Shown in pieces: positions 42,091-50,850 of a stretch of 64,000 nt of DNA. The notes under the pieces are model-generated. The model saw nothing but the letters and a program-made list of their open reading frames with translations. It was not told the DNA's origin and ran no database searches. This DNA comes from Nocardia acididurans (GTDB lineage: Bacteria; Actinomycetota; Actinomycetes; Mycobacteriales; Mycobacteriaceae), in assembly GCF_016741815.1 (NCBI RefSeq), contig NZ_JAERRJ010000007.1:434001-498000 (forward strand), given 5' to 3'. The position numbers and the translations under genes were made by a program. Position 1 is the first letter of the stretch. Every line of letters starts with the position of its first letter.

Positions 42091-43332
42091 CTAGCGCCTG
42101 AGCGGGGCGCGCCAGTCGCCGTGATGAACCGGGCAGCCGCGTCGTGCGCCCCGGCAGACATCGCACGGTTCCCCACCGGCTCGGCCGGTCCCGTCACATT
42201 CCTCGCAATCGCGTAGTCCGCGTTGACATTTCGAGCACACAGCACCCTCGGGGGCATCGGCTATCGCGGTCGCCTCCAGCGCGGGGGCGGCCTCCGGGCA
42301 CGCGGCTCGCGCCAGTCGCAAAGCCGCCCTGGCGGATTCGAGGGTGATCCGGTCCGGATCGATGCCTTCGCGGTCGAACGCCGCTGCCGCCGCGGGCAGG
42401 TAGCGATAGCGGTAGGGAATGTTCAGCCGGGCGGCTGCCATCCGGGCCAGTCGCAACGCGGCAATATAGCGGCGGAACAGGCGCTCCTCCCGGGCCGTCC
42501 ACGACAGGCCCAGTTCGGCCCGCAGGACCGGTTCCAGATTGCCTACGGTCAGCATACGGGTGGCGATGGTTACCACCGGGTCCAGGGCGCGGACCACGGG
42601 GCGCAGGCGATCCGGGACGAGTTTCGTCTTCCACAGCCCGGGGCGGGCCAGCCCGATCGTGTACTGGGAGAGCTTGGAGTTCACCAGATCTCGATGCAGG
42701 GCATGGTGGAGGTACTCCTCGAATTCGGCGTAGGTGTGCGGCTGGGCGCGGTCGTCCACGCCGAGCATGGAGAACCACTCCTTGGATTCTTCGAAGATCT
42801 GCTCCTTCTCCGCGCGGGAGAGCGGTTTCGGGAACAGGCCGAGGTCGCTGGCGCGCAGGATCTGCTCGAAGAAGGTGACGTGCGCCCAGTAGAAGGTTTC
42901 GGCGTTGATGGCGTGGTAGGTGCGGCCATTGGGCATATCGCCCTTGATGGACTTGTGGAAATTGCGCACCTGGATGCCGTATCTGCGCGCGGTATCCGGT
43001 GCGGCGTAGAGGATTCCGCCGATGGTCTTGGACGAATTGCGGGCGCGCTGGGCGAGCACCTCGTTCGAATGGGAGGAGATCACGACCGAGTGGTCGGAGA
43101 CGCCCTGGCCCAGTTGCGGCCACATGTTCTCCAGAATGGCGGCGCGCTGGCCCACGGCGGCGGCCAGGAACAGATCGCCGACGTACTTCCAGAGCAGGGA
43201 GTCCGGCGGTACCGGGCGTTGGGCGCGGTCCGCGGGGCGCAGGCTGTCGTCGCCGCTGCGCTCGGGGATGCGGGTGCCGGCGTAGAAGACGTTCCTACCC
43301 ACCACCTGATCGTGTTCGATCATGTCGGTCAT
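42091..43332 (-). CDS. MpaB/DUF2236-type oxygenase with C-terminal DnaJ-like cysteine-rich tail
   Basis: The 413-residue protein has the DUF2236 (MpaB/latex-clearing protein) core over about residues 70-330, with the signature stretch NFHKSIKG, GRTYHAINAETFYWAHVTF. This family contains haem-dependent oxygenases. The final 48 residues (366-413) form a CxxC array: CSKC, CEECDGTG, CDVC, CPVHH, the CxxCxGxG pattern of DnaJ zinc fingers. I do not know this fusion in the family. It lies 26 bases downstream of a P450 and probably in one operon with it. The ATG at 43332 follows AGGG. Confidence 0.8.
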   Translation of the reverse strand: MTDMIEHDQVVGRNVFYAGTRIPERSGDDSLRPADRAQRPVPPDSLLWKYVGDLFLAAAVGQRAAILENMWPQLGQGVSDHSVVISSHSNEVLAQRARNSSKTIGGILYAAPDTARRYGIQVRNFHKSIKGDMPNGRTYHAINAETFYWAHVTFFEQILRASDLGLFPKPLSRAEKEQIFEESKEWFSMLGVDDRAQPHTYAEFEEYLHHALHRDLVNSKLSQYTIGLARPGLWKTKLVPDRLRPVVRALDPVVTIATRMLTVGNLEPVLRAELGLSWTAREERLFRRYIAALRLARMAAARLNIPYRYRYLPAAAAAFDREGIDPDRITLESARAALRLARAACPEAAPALEATAIADAPEGAVCSKCQRGLRDCEECDGTGRAGGEPCDVCRGARRGCPVHHGDWRAPLRR

Positions 43333-43358
43333 TGTTTTCCCTTCCGCCGGGTGCGACC

Positions 43359-44792
43359 TCACGCCGAGGAAGACCTGGAGACAGATTTGTGTAAACGTTT
43401 CATCAGATTGGGCGCGACGCCCCAGCGCACCTCACCGGGCACGGCGGGCGTGACCGGTGCGCAGACCGCGTCGGGATCCCGGCGGCGGACCGTCGCCGGG
43501 AATCCGCGGGAAGAGCCGAGCGAGTTCTCGAAGGTCGGCAGGACGTAGCCCGGCGGGATCGTCCACTCGAAATCCCGCAGCAGCGCGTGGAATACGGTCA
43601 GAATCTCCATCTGCGCGAAGTACATGCCGATGCATTTGTGCACGCCGCCGCCGAACGGCATCCAGACGCCCCGCTGCTCCGGGTCGTCGCGCCGCTCGAT
43701 CCGGAATCGGTCGGGATCGAACCGCCGCGCGTCCGGCCAGATCTCGGAATCGGTGTGGTGGCCCCACATGTTCACAATCATGAAGGTGCCCTTGGGAATT
43801 CGATGCCCGCCCACGTCGGTGTCGACGACCGCCGTGCGAAACGCCGACGGCACGGGCGGGCGCAACCGCAGCGTCTCCCGCACGATCCGGTCCAGCTCCC
43901 CCAGCGACACACGGAGCTCACGACTGTCCAGCACCCGTGCGGCGGACAGTGATTCAGCGCGCGCCCGCTGCTGCCGATCGGGATCCATGGCCAGGTAGTA
44001 GGCCATATTCGTCATCGTGATGGTGGAGGTGTCGTGCGCGGCGAACAGGAAGAAGATCATGTGATGGATGATCTCGCTGTCGGTGAAGGGATCGCCGTCG
44101 TGCGAGGTCGCATGGCACAGGTGCGCCATCAGATCCGGGGAGCGCACCGCCCGCTTCCCCGGCAGGTACGCGGCGAGGAAGCGGTACAGCGACACCCTTG
44201 CCTTCTGCGCACGAACGACATTCCAGTGCACCACCTGATCGAACCATCGGCCCACCTGATCGACGCGCGCGTCGGAGAACTCGCCGCCGACGAAGACCTC
44301 CAGGGCGACGCGCATGGCGATCCGCTTGAACAGCACCCGCAGATCCACGCCGTCGCCGACCGGGCACTGGAGGACGGCGGCGCGGATTCGCGGCCCCATC
44401 CGGTCCGCGTACTCGGCGATCCGGGTGGGGGTCAGCGCCTGCTGGATCAGCAGTCGATCGTTGCGATGCTCACCGAATTCCCGCTGCAGCAGTGCCTTTC
44501 GGAAGAACGGCAGCAGCGCCATAGTCCAGGCCGGCTCGGCCGAGAAGGCTGCCCGCTGGTTCATCGTCACCGCGTGCGCGAGGTCGGCCTCGGTGGTGAG
44601 TACGAGTTTGGTGAGCGGCACCCGCAGCAGCGGTCCGTACTTGTGCCGCGCCGGGCCGAACGCGTCGCCCGGGGAACTGCCCGCGAGGATGCGCCAGCCG
44701 ATCAGGGCCAGATCCCGCGGTGCGACGGCGGGCGCGAGCGGGCGTTGCGGCGCAGCCTGTTCGGGCTCGCCGGGTCGTCGGGTGATCCGCAT
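43359..44792 (-). CDS. cytochrome P450
   Basis: The 477-residue P450 has the I-helix motif AAHDTST (251-257), ExxR as E306-T-L-R309 and the haem loop FGGGVHKCIG with C387. It is closest in style to CYPs of sterol/terpenoid or fatty-acid hydroxylation, but the substrate is not readable. AAGGGGGG lies four bases before the ATG. It begins an operon with the MpaB-type oxygenase and is divergent (115 bp) from a ferredoxin-reductase fusion that can supply its electrons. Confidence 0.92.
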   Translation of the reverse strand: MRITRRPGEPEQAAPQRPLAPAVAPRDLALIGWRILAGSSPGDAFGPARHKYGPLLRVPLTKLVLTTEADLAHAVTMNQRAAFSAEPAWTMALLPFFRKALLQREFGEHRNDRLLIQQALTPTRIAEYADRMGPRIRAAVLQCPVGDGVDLRVLFKRIAMRVALEVFVGGEFSDARVDQVGRWFDQVVHWNVVRAQKARVSLYRFLAAYLPGKRAVRSPDLMAHLCHATSHDGDPFTDSEIIHHMIFFLFAAHDTSTITMTNMAYYLAMDPDRQQRARAESLSAARVLDSRELRVSLGELDRIVRETLRLRPPVPSAFRTAVVDTDVGGHRIPKGTFMIVNMWGHHTDSEIWPDARRFDPDRFRIERRDDPEQRGVWMPFGGGVHKCIGMYFAQMEILTVFHALLRDFEWTIPPGYVLPTFENSLGSSRGFPATVRRRDPDAVCAPVTPAVPGEVRWGVAPNLMKRLHKSVSRSSSA

Positions 44793-44907
44793 CGATCCCC
44801 CCTTGAGACAACGGGATAAATCTGTTCCTATGGTACAAGCGGGTGTCTGGGTCAGGCAACAGTCGCCGACCGGTCCGCCCGCGGAAGGCCCGGAAGGCGC
44901 ACGGCCG

Positions 44908-46593
44908 ATGACGTTTGTGATCACCCAATCCTGTTGCGGCGACGCCGGTTGTGTGGCCGTATGCCCGGTGAACTGCATTCACCCCACACCCGGGGAAGCG
45001 GGCTTCGCCACGGCGGAGATGCTGTACATCGATCCGGCCAGTTGCATCGACTGCGGCCTGTGCGTCCTCGAATGTCCGGTCGGCGCAATAGCCTCCGAGG
45101 ATCGCCTCGACGCGCACGGTGCGCGATTCCTGCGGATCAATGCCGACTACTACACCGATCATGATGTGGCGCAGGGACTGTCGCACCATCGGCCACTGCC
45201 CGTACCGCGATTCGGGCAGCCGCTGCGGGTGGCGATCGTCGGCGCCGGACCGGCGGGGCTCTACACGGCGGCCGAGTTGCTCACCTACGAAGTGGCGCGG
45301 GTCGACGTATTCGATCGGCTTCCCACCCCGCACGGGCTGTTGCGCGCGGGCGTCGCACCGGATCACCCGCTCACCAAATCCGCCGACTCCGCGTTCTCCG
45401 CCCTCACCACACATCCCCGATTCCGGTATCTGCTGAATATCGAAGTGGGGACGCATCTTTCGCATCAGGAACTACTGCGGCGGTACGACGCCGTGGTGTA
45501 CGCGGTGGGCGCACCCGAGAGCAGACGGCTCGGCATCCCCGGCGAAGAGAGCACGCTCGCCGCGACCGACTTCGCCGCCTGGTACAACGGCCATCCCGAG
45601 TACGCGGGGCTCGAGGTCGATCTCTCGGGTCGATGCGCGGTCGTCATCGGCAACGGCAATGTGGCCTTGGACGTGGCACGCATACTGCTCACCGATCCGG
45701 ATCGGCTCGCGGCCACCGAGATCGCCGATCACGCGCTGCATCGATTACGGGACAGCCGGATAGAACAGGTGGAGGTGCTCGGGCGGCGCGAGATCGCGCA
45801 GGCGGCCTTCACCATCGGCGAGTTCCTGGCGATGGGCGAGCTGCCCGGCGTGGAGGTCGTCCTCGATCCCGCGGAGCTGGCACTCGATGAACCGACCCGG
45901 GCCGCCGAGGCGGCGGGGATCCTCGACAGCACCGTCGCCACCCGGCTGCGCGTGGCACGGGAGTTCGCGGCGCGACCGGTCGGCGGCGGCCGCAAGCGGC
46001 TGGTGTTCCGGTTCCTGGTCACACCGCTGGCCGTGACGCGCGCCTGCGGTGTCACCACCCTCTCGCTGGCGCGAAACACGGTGCGGGTCACGGATGGACA
46101 GGCGCGGATCGCTGTCACCGACGATATCCGAACGCTCGACGCCGGGCTGGTGGTGCGCGCGGTCGGCAGCCGCGGCCGCGCCGTCCCCGGCGTTCCGTTC
46201 GACTCCGCACGCGGCGGCATTCCGAATCACCACGGCCGAGTACTGGACCGGCCCGGCGGAGATCCGCTGCGCGGCGTCTACGTGACAGGCTGGGCCGAGC
46301 GCGGAGCGCGCGGCGGCATCGGCCTGAATCGGCACTGCGCCATCGAGACCGCGACCGCGCTGCTGACCGATTTCATCCGCGGCGCGCTGGCCATCCCGCG
46401 ACTGTCCCCCTCGGATCTGCCGGAACTGGCCGCACGCCGCGGGGCGGAGGTGATCGACAGCGCCGGATGGCAGCGCATCGATACCGCGGAGCAGAACGCC
46501 GGCGCGTGCGCCGGGCGGCCGCGCGTGAAACTCGTCGACCCGGCCGACCTGCGCGCGGCGGCGCGCCCCAGCGAAAGCGAGACGAACCCATGA
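44908..46593 (+). CDS. fprB: ferredoxin fused to ferredoxin-NADP reductase (FprB type)
   Basis: The 561-residue fusion starts with a seven-iron or 2[4Fe-4S] ferredoxin domain (about residues 1-75; CCGDAGCVAVCPVNCIHP, then CIDCGLCVLECPVGA). An adrenodoxin-reductase-like FAD/NADPH domain follows (VAIVGAGPAGLYTAAEL, VVIGNGNVALDVAR, GWAERGARGGIGLNR). It matches M. tuberculosis FprB in order and size. It should move electrons from NADPH to P450s, most directly the divergently encoded one. GGAAGG lies before the ATG. ATGA overlap joins it to the aldehyde dehydrogenase. Confidence 0.92.
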   Translation: MTFVITQSCCGDAGCVAVCPVNCIHPTPGEAGFATAEMLYIDPASCIDCGLCVLECPVGAIASEDRLDAHGARFLRINADYYTDHDVAQGLSHHRPLPVPRFGQPLRVAIVGAGPAGLYTAAELLTYEVARVDVFDRLPTPHGLLRAGVAPDHPLTKSADSAFSALTTHPRFRYLLNIEVGTHLSHQELLRRYDAVVYAVGAPESRRLGIPGEESTLAATDFAAWYNGHPEYAGLEVDLSGRCAVVIGNGNVALDVARILLTDPDRLAATEIADHALHRLRDSRIEQVEVLGRREIAQAAFTIGEFLAMGELPGVEVVLDPAELALDEPTRAAEAAGILDSTVATRLRVAREFAARPVGGGRKRLVFRFLVTPLAVTRACGVTTLSLARNTVRVTDGQARIAVTDDIRTLDAGLVVRAVGSRGRAVPGVPFDSARGGIPNHHGRVLDRPGGDPLRGVYVTGWAERGARGGIGLNRHCAIETATALLTDFIRGALAIPRLSPSDLPELAARRGAEVIDSAGWQRIDTAEQNAGACAGRPRVKLVDPADLRAAARPSESETNP

Positions 46594-48059
46594 GCACCTC
46601 CTCGACCGCGCAGGCACTCACGCTCGCGGAAATCCTGTCCCGGCAACGTCTCTCGTTCCTGGCCGACGGCATCCCCGACGCGGCGGTGCGCCGAGATCGG
46701 CTCGATCGGTTGGCCGCCCTGCTGGCCGAGAACGTCGACGAGATCGCGGACGCGCTGCACGCCGACTACGGCTCGCGCCCCCGCTTCTGGACGGTCGCGG
46801 GCGAGGTGGGTTTCTGTGTCGCGCAGGCGGCGTACGTGAAATCCCAGCTGTCGCGGTGGATGCGGCCGCGCGGCACGGGCCTGTCCCGAATTCCCGGAAT
46901 GGCGCAGCAGATTCGGACCGATCCGCGCGGCGTGGCGGGCATCATCGGGCCCTGGAATTTTCCGGTCATGCTCACCATGTCCCCCGCGATCGACGCGCTG
47001 GCGGCGGGCAATCGGGTGATGATCCGGCCGTCCTCGGTCACCGCCGGTGTCACCGGCACGCTGGCGCGGCTCGCGCCCCGCTATTTTCCGGTGGCGGAGC
47101 TGGCGATCATCTCCCCCGCGCACGGCCGCGGATCCGATTTCTCCGCACTGCGTTTCGACAGTCTGTTCTTCACCGGATCCCCGGAGGTGGGGGCGTCGGT
47201 CGCGCGCGATGCGGCGGCCAATCTGGTGCCGGTGACGCTGGAGCTCGGCGGCAAGAATCCGGTCGTGGTCGACCGGGCGGCCGACCCGCGCGCCGCCGCC
47301 CGCGCCGTGGCCCGCTGGCGGCTGGGGCACAGCGGGCAGATCTGCCTCTCGCCCGACTACGTGTTCGTCCCCGAGGATATGGCGGACGCGTTCGTCGAGC
47401 AGGTGCTGGCGACCTGGCGGTCGGATCTCGCGGCGGGCATCGTGGACAATCCGGAATACACCGCGATCATCAACGACGCCAACTACTCTCGCATCCTCGG
47501 TCTGATCGACGACGCGGTCGCCCAGGGGGCCGTGAAGTACGAGGCGGTGCCCGAGTTCGAGAAGCTCCCGGACCCGCTGACCCGCAAGATCGCACCGACC
47601 GTGCTGACCGGCGTCACCGCTTCCATGGCCGTCGCCACCACGGAGGTCTTCGGTCCTGTGCTCACCGTGCATCGCTATCACGATCTGACGCAGGCGATCA
47701 CCCATATCGCGAGCAACGAACTGCCGCTGACCCTCTACTGGTACGGCCCGCGCAACGACAGATTCGACCGGGTGGTGAACGAAACCCGCAGCGGCTCGGT
47801 CAATGTCAATGCGTTCATGGCGAATCTGGCCTTCAATACGCCGTTCGGCGGCGTGGGCCGCAGTGGGATGGGCGCTTACCACGGGCATGCCGGATTTCTG
47901 ACCTTCTCCCAGCAGCGCACCATCGCCGCGCAGCCGGCGTCCGCCCTGTCCACGGCCTTGATGTCACCGAAATACGCTGGGCTGCTGAACTATTCGGTGC
48001 GCATGAGCGCCGCCGCACTGACCCGCTACGGTCGGCGACTGGCCCCGCCGCCTCAGTGA
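46590..48059 (+). CDS. aldehyde dehydrogenase, coniferyl-aldehyde-dehydrogenase-like
   Basis: The 489-residue NAD(P)-dependent enzyme has the motifs PWNFP, the catalytic glutamate in ELGGKNP and the nucleophile Cys in GHSGQICLSPDYV. The long, weakly hydrophobic C-terminal tail after NAFMANLAFNTPFGGVGRSG resembles the coniferyl/fatty aldehyde dehydrogenase branch, often membrane-associated. ATGA-coupled to the ferredoxin-reductase fusion. It probably oxidises the aldehyde derived from the P450 hydroxylation. Its stop lies one base from the stop of the convergent TetR gene. Confidence 0.92.
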   Translation: MSTSSTAQALTLAEILSRQRLSFLADGIPDAAVRRDRLDRLAALLAENVDEIADALHADYGSRPRFWTVAGEVGFCVAQAAYVKSQLSRWMRPRGTGLSRIPGMAQQIRTDPRGVAGIIGPWNFPVMLTMSPAIDALAAGNRVMIRPSSVTAGVTGTLARLAPRYFPVAELAIISPAHGRGSDFSALRFDSLFFTGSPEVGASVARDAAANLVPVTLELGGKNPVVVDRAADPRAAARAVARWRLGHSGQICLSPDYVFVPEDMADAFVEQVLATWRSDLAAGIVDNPEYTAIINDANYSRILGLIDDAVAQGAVKYEAVPEFEKLPDPLTRKIAPTVLTGVTASMAVATTEVFGPVLTVHRYHDLTQAITHIASNELPLTLYWYGPRNDRFDRVVNETRSGSVNVNAFMANLAFNTPFGGVGRSGMGAYHGHAGFLTFSQQRTIAAQPASALSTALMSPKYAGLLNYSVRMSAAALTRYGRRLAPPPQ

Positions 48060-48664
48060 ACCAGCGGCGCGAGATACCGCTGCGCGAATCCGCGCGCCGA
48101 TTCCGGATCGAGAATGTCCACCCGGGTGGAGTGGATCTGCAGCAGCGAGCCCACCACCCGCACCATGACCTCCGACACCGTCTCCAATTCCTGTTGCGGC
48201 AGCACCGATCCCGCGTGCCGCAGCGTGCCCGCCACCAGCAGCACCGCGTCGTCGAACAGCCGCTGCTCGGTGCCCGCCATCAGATCGATCAGCGTGCCCA
48301 GGATCTCGACCTCGGTCGTGAACCAGCGGCGCAGCAGCGGATCTCCGCCGAGCTGCCGCGAGGCCTCCACGAAGGCCTCCACCACCGCGGCCTGTGGTTC
48401 GTGGCCTCGCGTCACCGCGGCGAGTCGCGCGCCCAGCTGTTCGAACACCCCGCGCGCCACCCCGAGCAGCAACTCCTCCTTGCTCCGGAAGCGCCGATAC
48501 AGCGTGCTGCGGCTGACTCCGGCGCGGCGGGCCACCTCGTCCATATTCGCCCGGCGCACCCCCACCTCGGTGAATTCCTGTGTCGCGGCGGCGAGGATCG
48601 CGTCCTCCTGCTCCTCGGGCGTAGCGGTACTGCGCAACTGTCGACGCGAAGAGGTCACCACCAT
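48053..48664 (-). CDS. TetR family regulator
   Basis: The 203-residue TetR protein has an HTH near residues 35-65 (MDEVARRAGVSRSTLYRRFRSKEELL) and a TetR-like C-terminal domain. It is tail-to-tail with the aldehyde dehydrogenase and the last gene of the oxidation locus. It may control the P450/reductase divergent promoter, but no operator for it was recognised there. It overlaps the ALDH 3' end by seven bases. No good ribosome site; ATG 48664. Confidence 0.85.
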   Translation of the reverse strand: MVVTSSRRQLRSTATPEEQEDAILAAATQEFTEVGVRRANMDEVARRAGVSRSTLYRRFRSKEELLLGVARGVFEQLGARLAAVTRGHEPQAAVVEAFVEASRQLGGDPLLRRWFTTEVEILGTLIDLMAGTEQRLFDDAVLLVAGTLRHAGSVLPQQELETVSEVMVRVVGSLLQIHSTRVDILDPESARGFAQRYLAPLVH

Positions 48665-48717
48665 CAATCCATTCAACCGCACCCGCGGCCGGTCCTCACA
48701 GCACACGCACGAGGCGC

Positions 48718-49683
48718 TCAGCCGCGGCTTTCCTCGTCCTGATCCAGGTCGACCGGGTCGCGGGCGGCCCATTCCAGGAGCGGGTCGATCTCGAATACCG
48801 CGTCGTCGATACCGGCGTGCAGATCGCCCAGTTCGGCGTAGCGGGCGGGGACGGTGGCCATGGTGAAGTCGCGTGGGTCGATGTCGGGAATCTCGCTCCA
48901 GCGGACCGGGGTGGAGACGGTGGCCTCGGGGACGCCGCGCACCGAGTACGCCGCCGCGATGGTGTGATCGCGGGCGTTCTGGTTGTAGTCGACGAACAGG
49001 TGGCCCGGGTCGCGGTCCTTGCGCCACCAGGCCGTCGTCACCTCGGTGGGGGCTCGGCGTTCCACCTCACGCGCGAAAGCCAGTGCGGCCCTGCGCACCT
49101 CCTGGAAACCGTGCGTCGGGTCGATCCGGACGTAGATGTGCAGACCCTTGCCGCCGGAGGTTTTCGGCCAGCCGACCGCGCCCAGTTCGTCGAGCACCTC
49201 GTGCACGACGCCGGCCACCCGCTGCACCCGCGACCAGGGGCAGTCGGGCATGGGGTCGAGGTCGATCCGCCATTCGTCGGGAAGTTCGGTGTCGGCGCGG
49301 CGAGAGTTCCAGGGATGGAATTCGACCGTGGACATCTGCACCGCCCAGAGGACGTCGGCGAGCTTCTGCACGCACAGCTCGTCGGCCGTACGCCCGTAGC
49401 GCGGGAAGTAGAGCTGCACGGTCGGAATCCAGTCCGGAGCACCGTGGGGGATGCGCTTCTGGTGCACCTTGCCGCCGGGCAGGCCCTTCGGGAACCGGTG
49501 CAGCATGCACGGCCGCTCGCGCAGCGCGTTCACGATCCCGTCCCCGACGCTCAGGTAGTACTGCGCGAGATCGAGTTTCGTCGCGCCCGTTTCCGGGAAG
49601 TAGACGCGATCCGGGTTCGAGACGCGGACAGTGTGCTCGCCGACCTTCAGTTCCACGGCCGGTGAGGCCGACTTACTGGTCAC
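48718..49683 (-). CDS. LigD-like DNA polymerase/primase domain protein
   Basis: The 321-residue protein is the stand-alone LigD polymerase (archaeo-eukaryotic primase) domain, close to M. tuberculosis Rv3730c. Metal-binding D141 and D143 (IDLDP), SGGKGLHIYVR and the C-terminal region are intact. It should add or prime nucleotides at DNA ends in end-joining or gap repair. The GTG at 49683 (MTSKSASPAVELKVG) was chosen because upstream in-frame residues are not family-like; the ribosome site is weak. Divergent from topoisomerase IB. Confidence 0.9.
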   Translation of the reverse strand: MTSKSASPAVELKVGEHTVRVSNPDRVYFPETGATKLDLAQYYLSVGDGIVNALRERPCMLHRFPKGLPGGKVHQKRIPHGAPDWIPTVQLYFPRYGRTADELCVQKLADVLWAVQMSTVEFHPWNSRRADTELPDEWRIDLDPMPDCPWSRVQRVAGVVHEVLDELGAVGWPKTSGGKGLHIYVRIDPTHGFQEVRRAALAFAREVERRAPTEVTTAWWRKDRDPGHLFVDYNQNARDHTIAAAYSVRGVPEATVSTPVRWSEIPDIDPRDFTMATVPARYAELGDLHAGIDDAVFEIDPLLEWAARDPVDLDQDEESRG

Positions 49684-49829
49684 CCGTTCGACGGTACCGG
49701 GAAACCGACCCGACGGTGTGCATTCCCGCCACCCCGGTTGATCACTCCGAGATCGGCTATTGCGGCTGTACAGCCGCACACGGCGGCACCGCCGCGGCCC
49801 GAGAAAGACCGCAGAAGGGACGAGGGACC

Positions 49830-50849
49830 ATGCGACTGCGGCGAAGCATCATTCACGGCCCCGGATTCACCCGCAGGCGACGCGGGCGCGGATTCTCGTA
49901 TGCCACCACCGAAGGTTCTCCACTGGCCGACGACGACGCGCTGAAACGTATTCGGGCACTCGCCATTCCACCCGCCTGGCGCGAAGTATGGATATGCCCG
50001 CACGCCAACGGGCATATCCAGGCGATCGGGGTCGACAATGCGGGCCGTCGGCAATACCTGTATCACGACCGGTGGCGCAGGGAACGCGATGAGGAGAAAT
50101 TCGACCGGGTGCTCGAACTGGCCGCGCTGCTCCCGGGTATGCGCGAACAACTGCGGGCCGATCTCGCCCTGCGCGGAGCGGTCCCACACCGGGTGCTGGC
50201 GGTGGCGATCACCCTGCTCGATTCGGGTGAATTCCGGTTCGGCGGTGAGGAATACGCCGAGGCGAACGACACCCACGGCGTCGCCACGCTGCTGTGCGAG
50301 CACGCGCGGGCATCGGGCTCCGACATCACCTTCGACCACACCGCCAAGGGCGGTATCCGGCACCGCGCCACCCTTCGAGATGATCTGCTCGCCACGGCGA
50401 TTCGGGCCCTGCGCCACCATCGCCCGGCCTCCGCGCGATTACTCGTCTGCCGTGACGGCGCGACCGAGCACGAAATCCACGCGGACGCGGTCAATTCCCG
50501 CTTCCGCGAACTGACCGGAGCAGAATTCAGCGTCAAGGATCTGCACACCTGGCAGGCGACGGTGCTGGCCGCCGCCGATTTCGCCACCCGCGAGCGGCCC
50601 GATTCGGCACGCCGGCGCGCCGCGGTGATCAGGCAGGTGATGACGAATGTCGCCGAGGTCCTGGGCAATACGCCGGTCGTCGTCCGCGACTCCTATGTCG
50701 ATCCACGCGTGGTGCGCGCCTATGAGAACGGCGCCACCATCGCTTCTGTTCTCCGACGCCGGGATTCGGCGGATGAGCGGCGAAACAGGGTGGATCGCGC
50801 GGTAATCCGGCTGCTGCGCCGGTCGGGTGCGCAGGGAAACGGAGTTTAG
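49830..50849 (+). CDS. DNA topoisomerase IB with His at an active-site Arg position
   Basis: The 339-residue poxvirus-type topoisomerase IB has a short N-terminal domain and the catalytic core: R136 (FRFGGEEYA), K173 (TAKGG), N280 and Y289 (SYVDP), the residue that bonds to DNA. The strongly conserved KDxRTW motif reads K236-D-L-H239-T-W, so the second catalytic Arg is His. It relaxes supercoils through a 3'-phosphotyrosine if still active. GAGGG lies just before the ATG. One base separates its stop from the TerD start. Confidence 0.88.
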   Translation: MRLRRSIIHGPGFTRRRRGRGFSYATTEGSPLADDDALKRIRALAIPPAWREVWICPHANGHIQAIGVDNAGRRQYLYHDRWRRERDEEKFDRVLELAALLPGMREQLRADLALRGAVPHRVLAVAITLLDSGEFRFGGEEYAEANDTHGVATLLCEHARASGSDITFDHTAKGGIRHRATLRDDLLATAIRALRHHRPASARLLVCRDGATEHEIHADAVNSRFRELTGAEFSVKDLHTWQATVLAAADFATRERPDSARRRAAVIRQVMTNVAEVLGNTPVVVRDSYVDPRVVRAYENGATIASVLRRRDSADERRNRVDRAVIRLLRRSGAQGNGV

Positions 50850-50850
50850 A

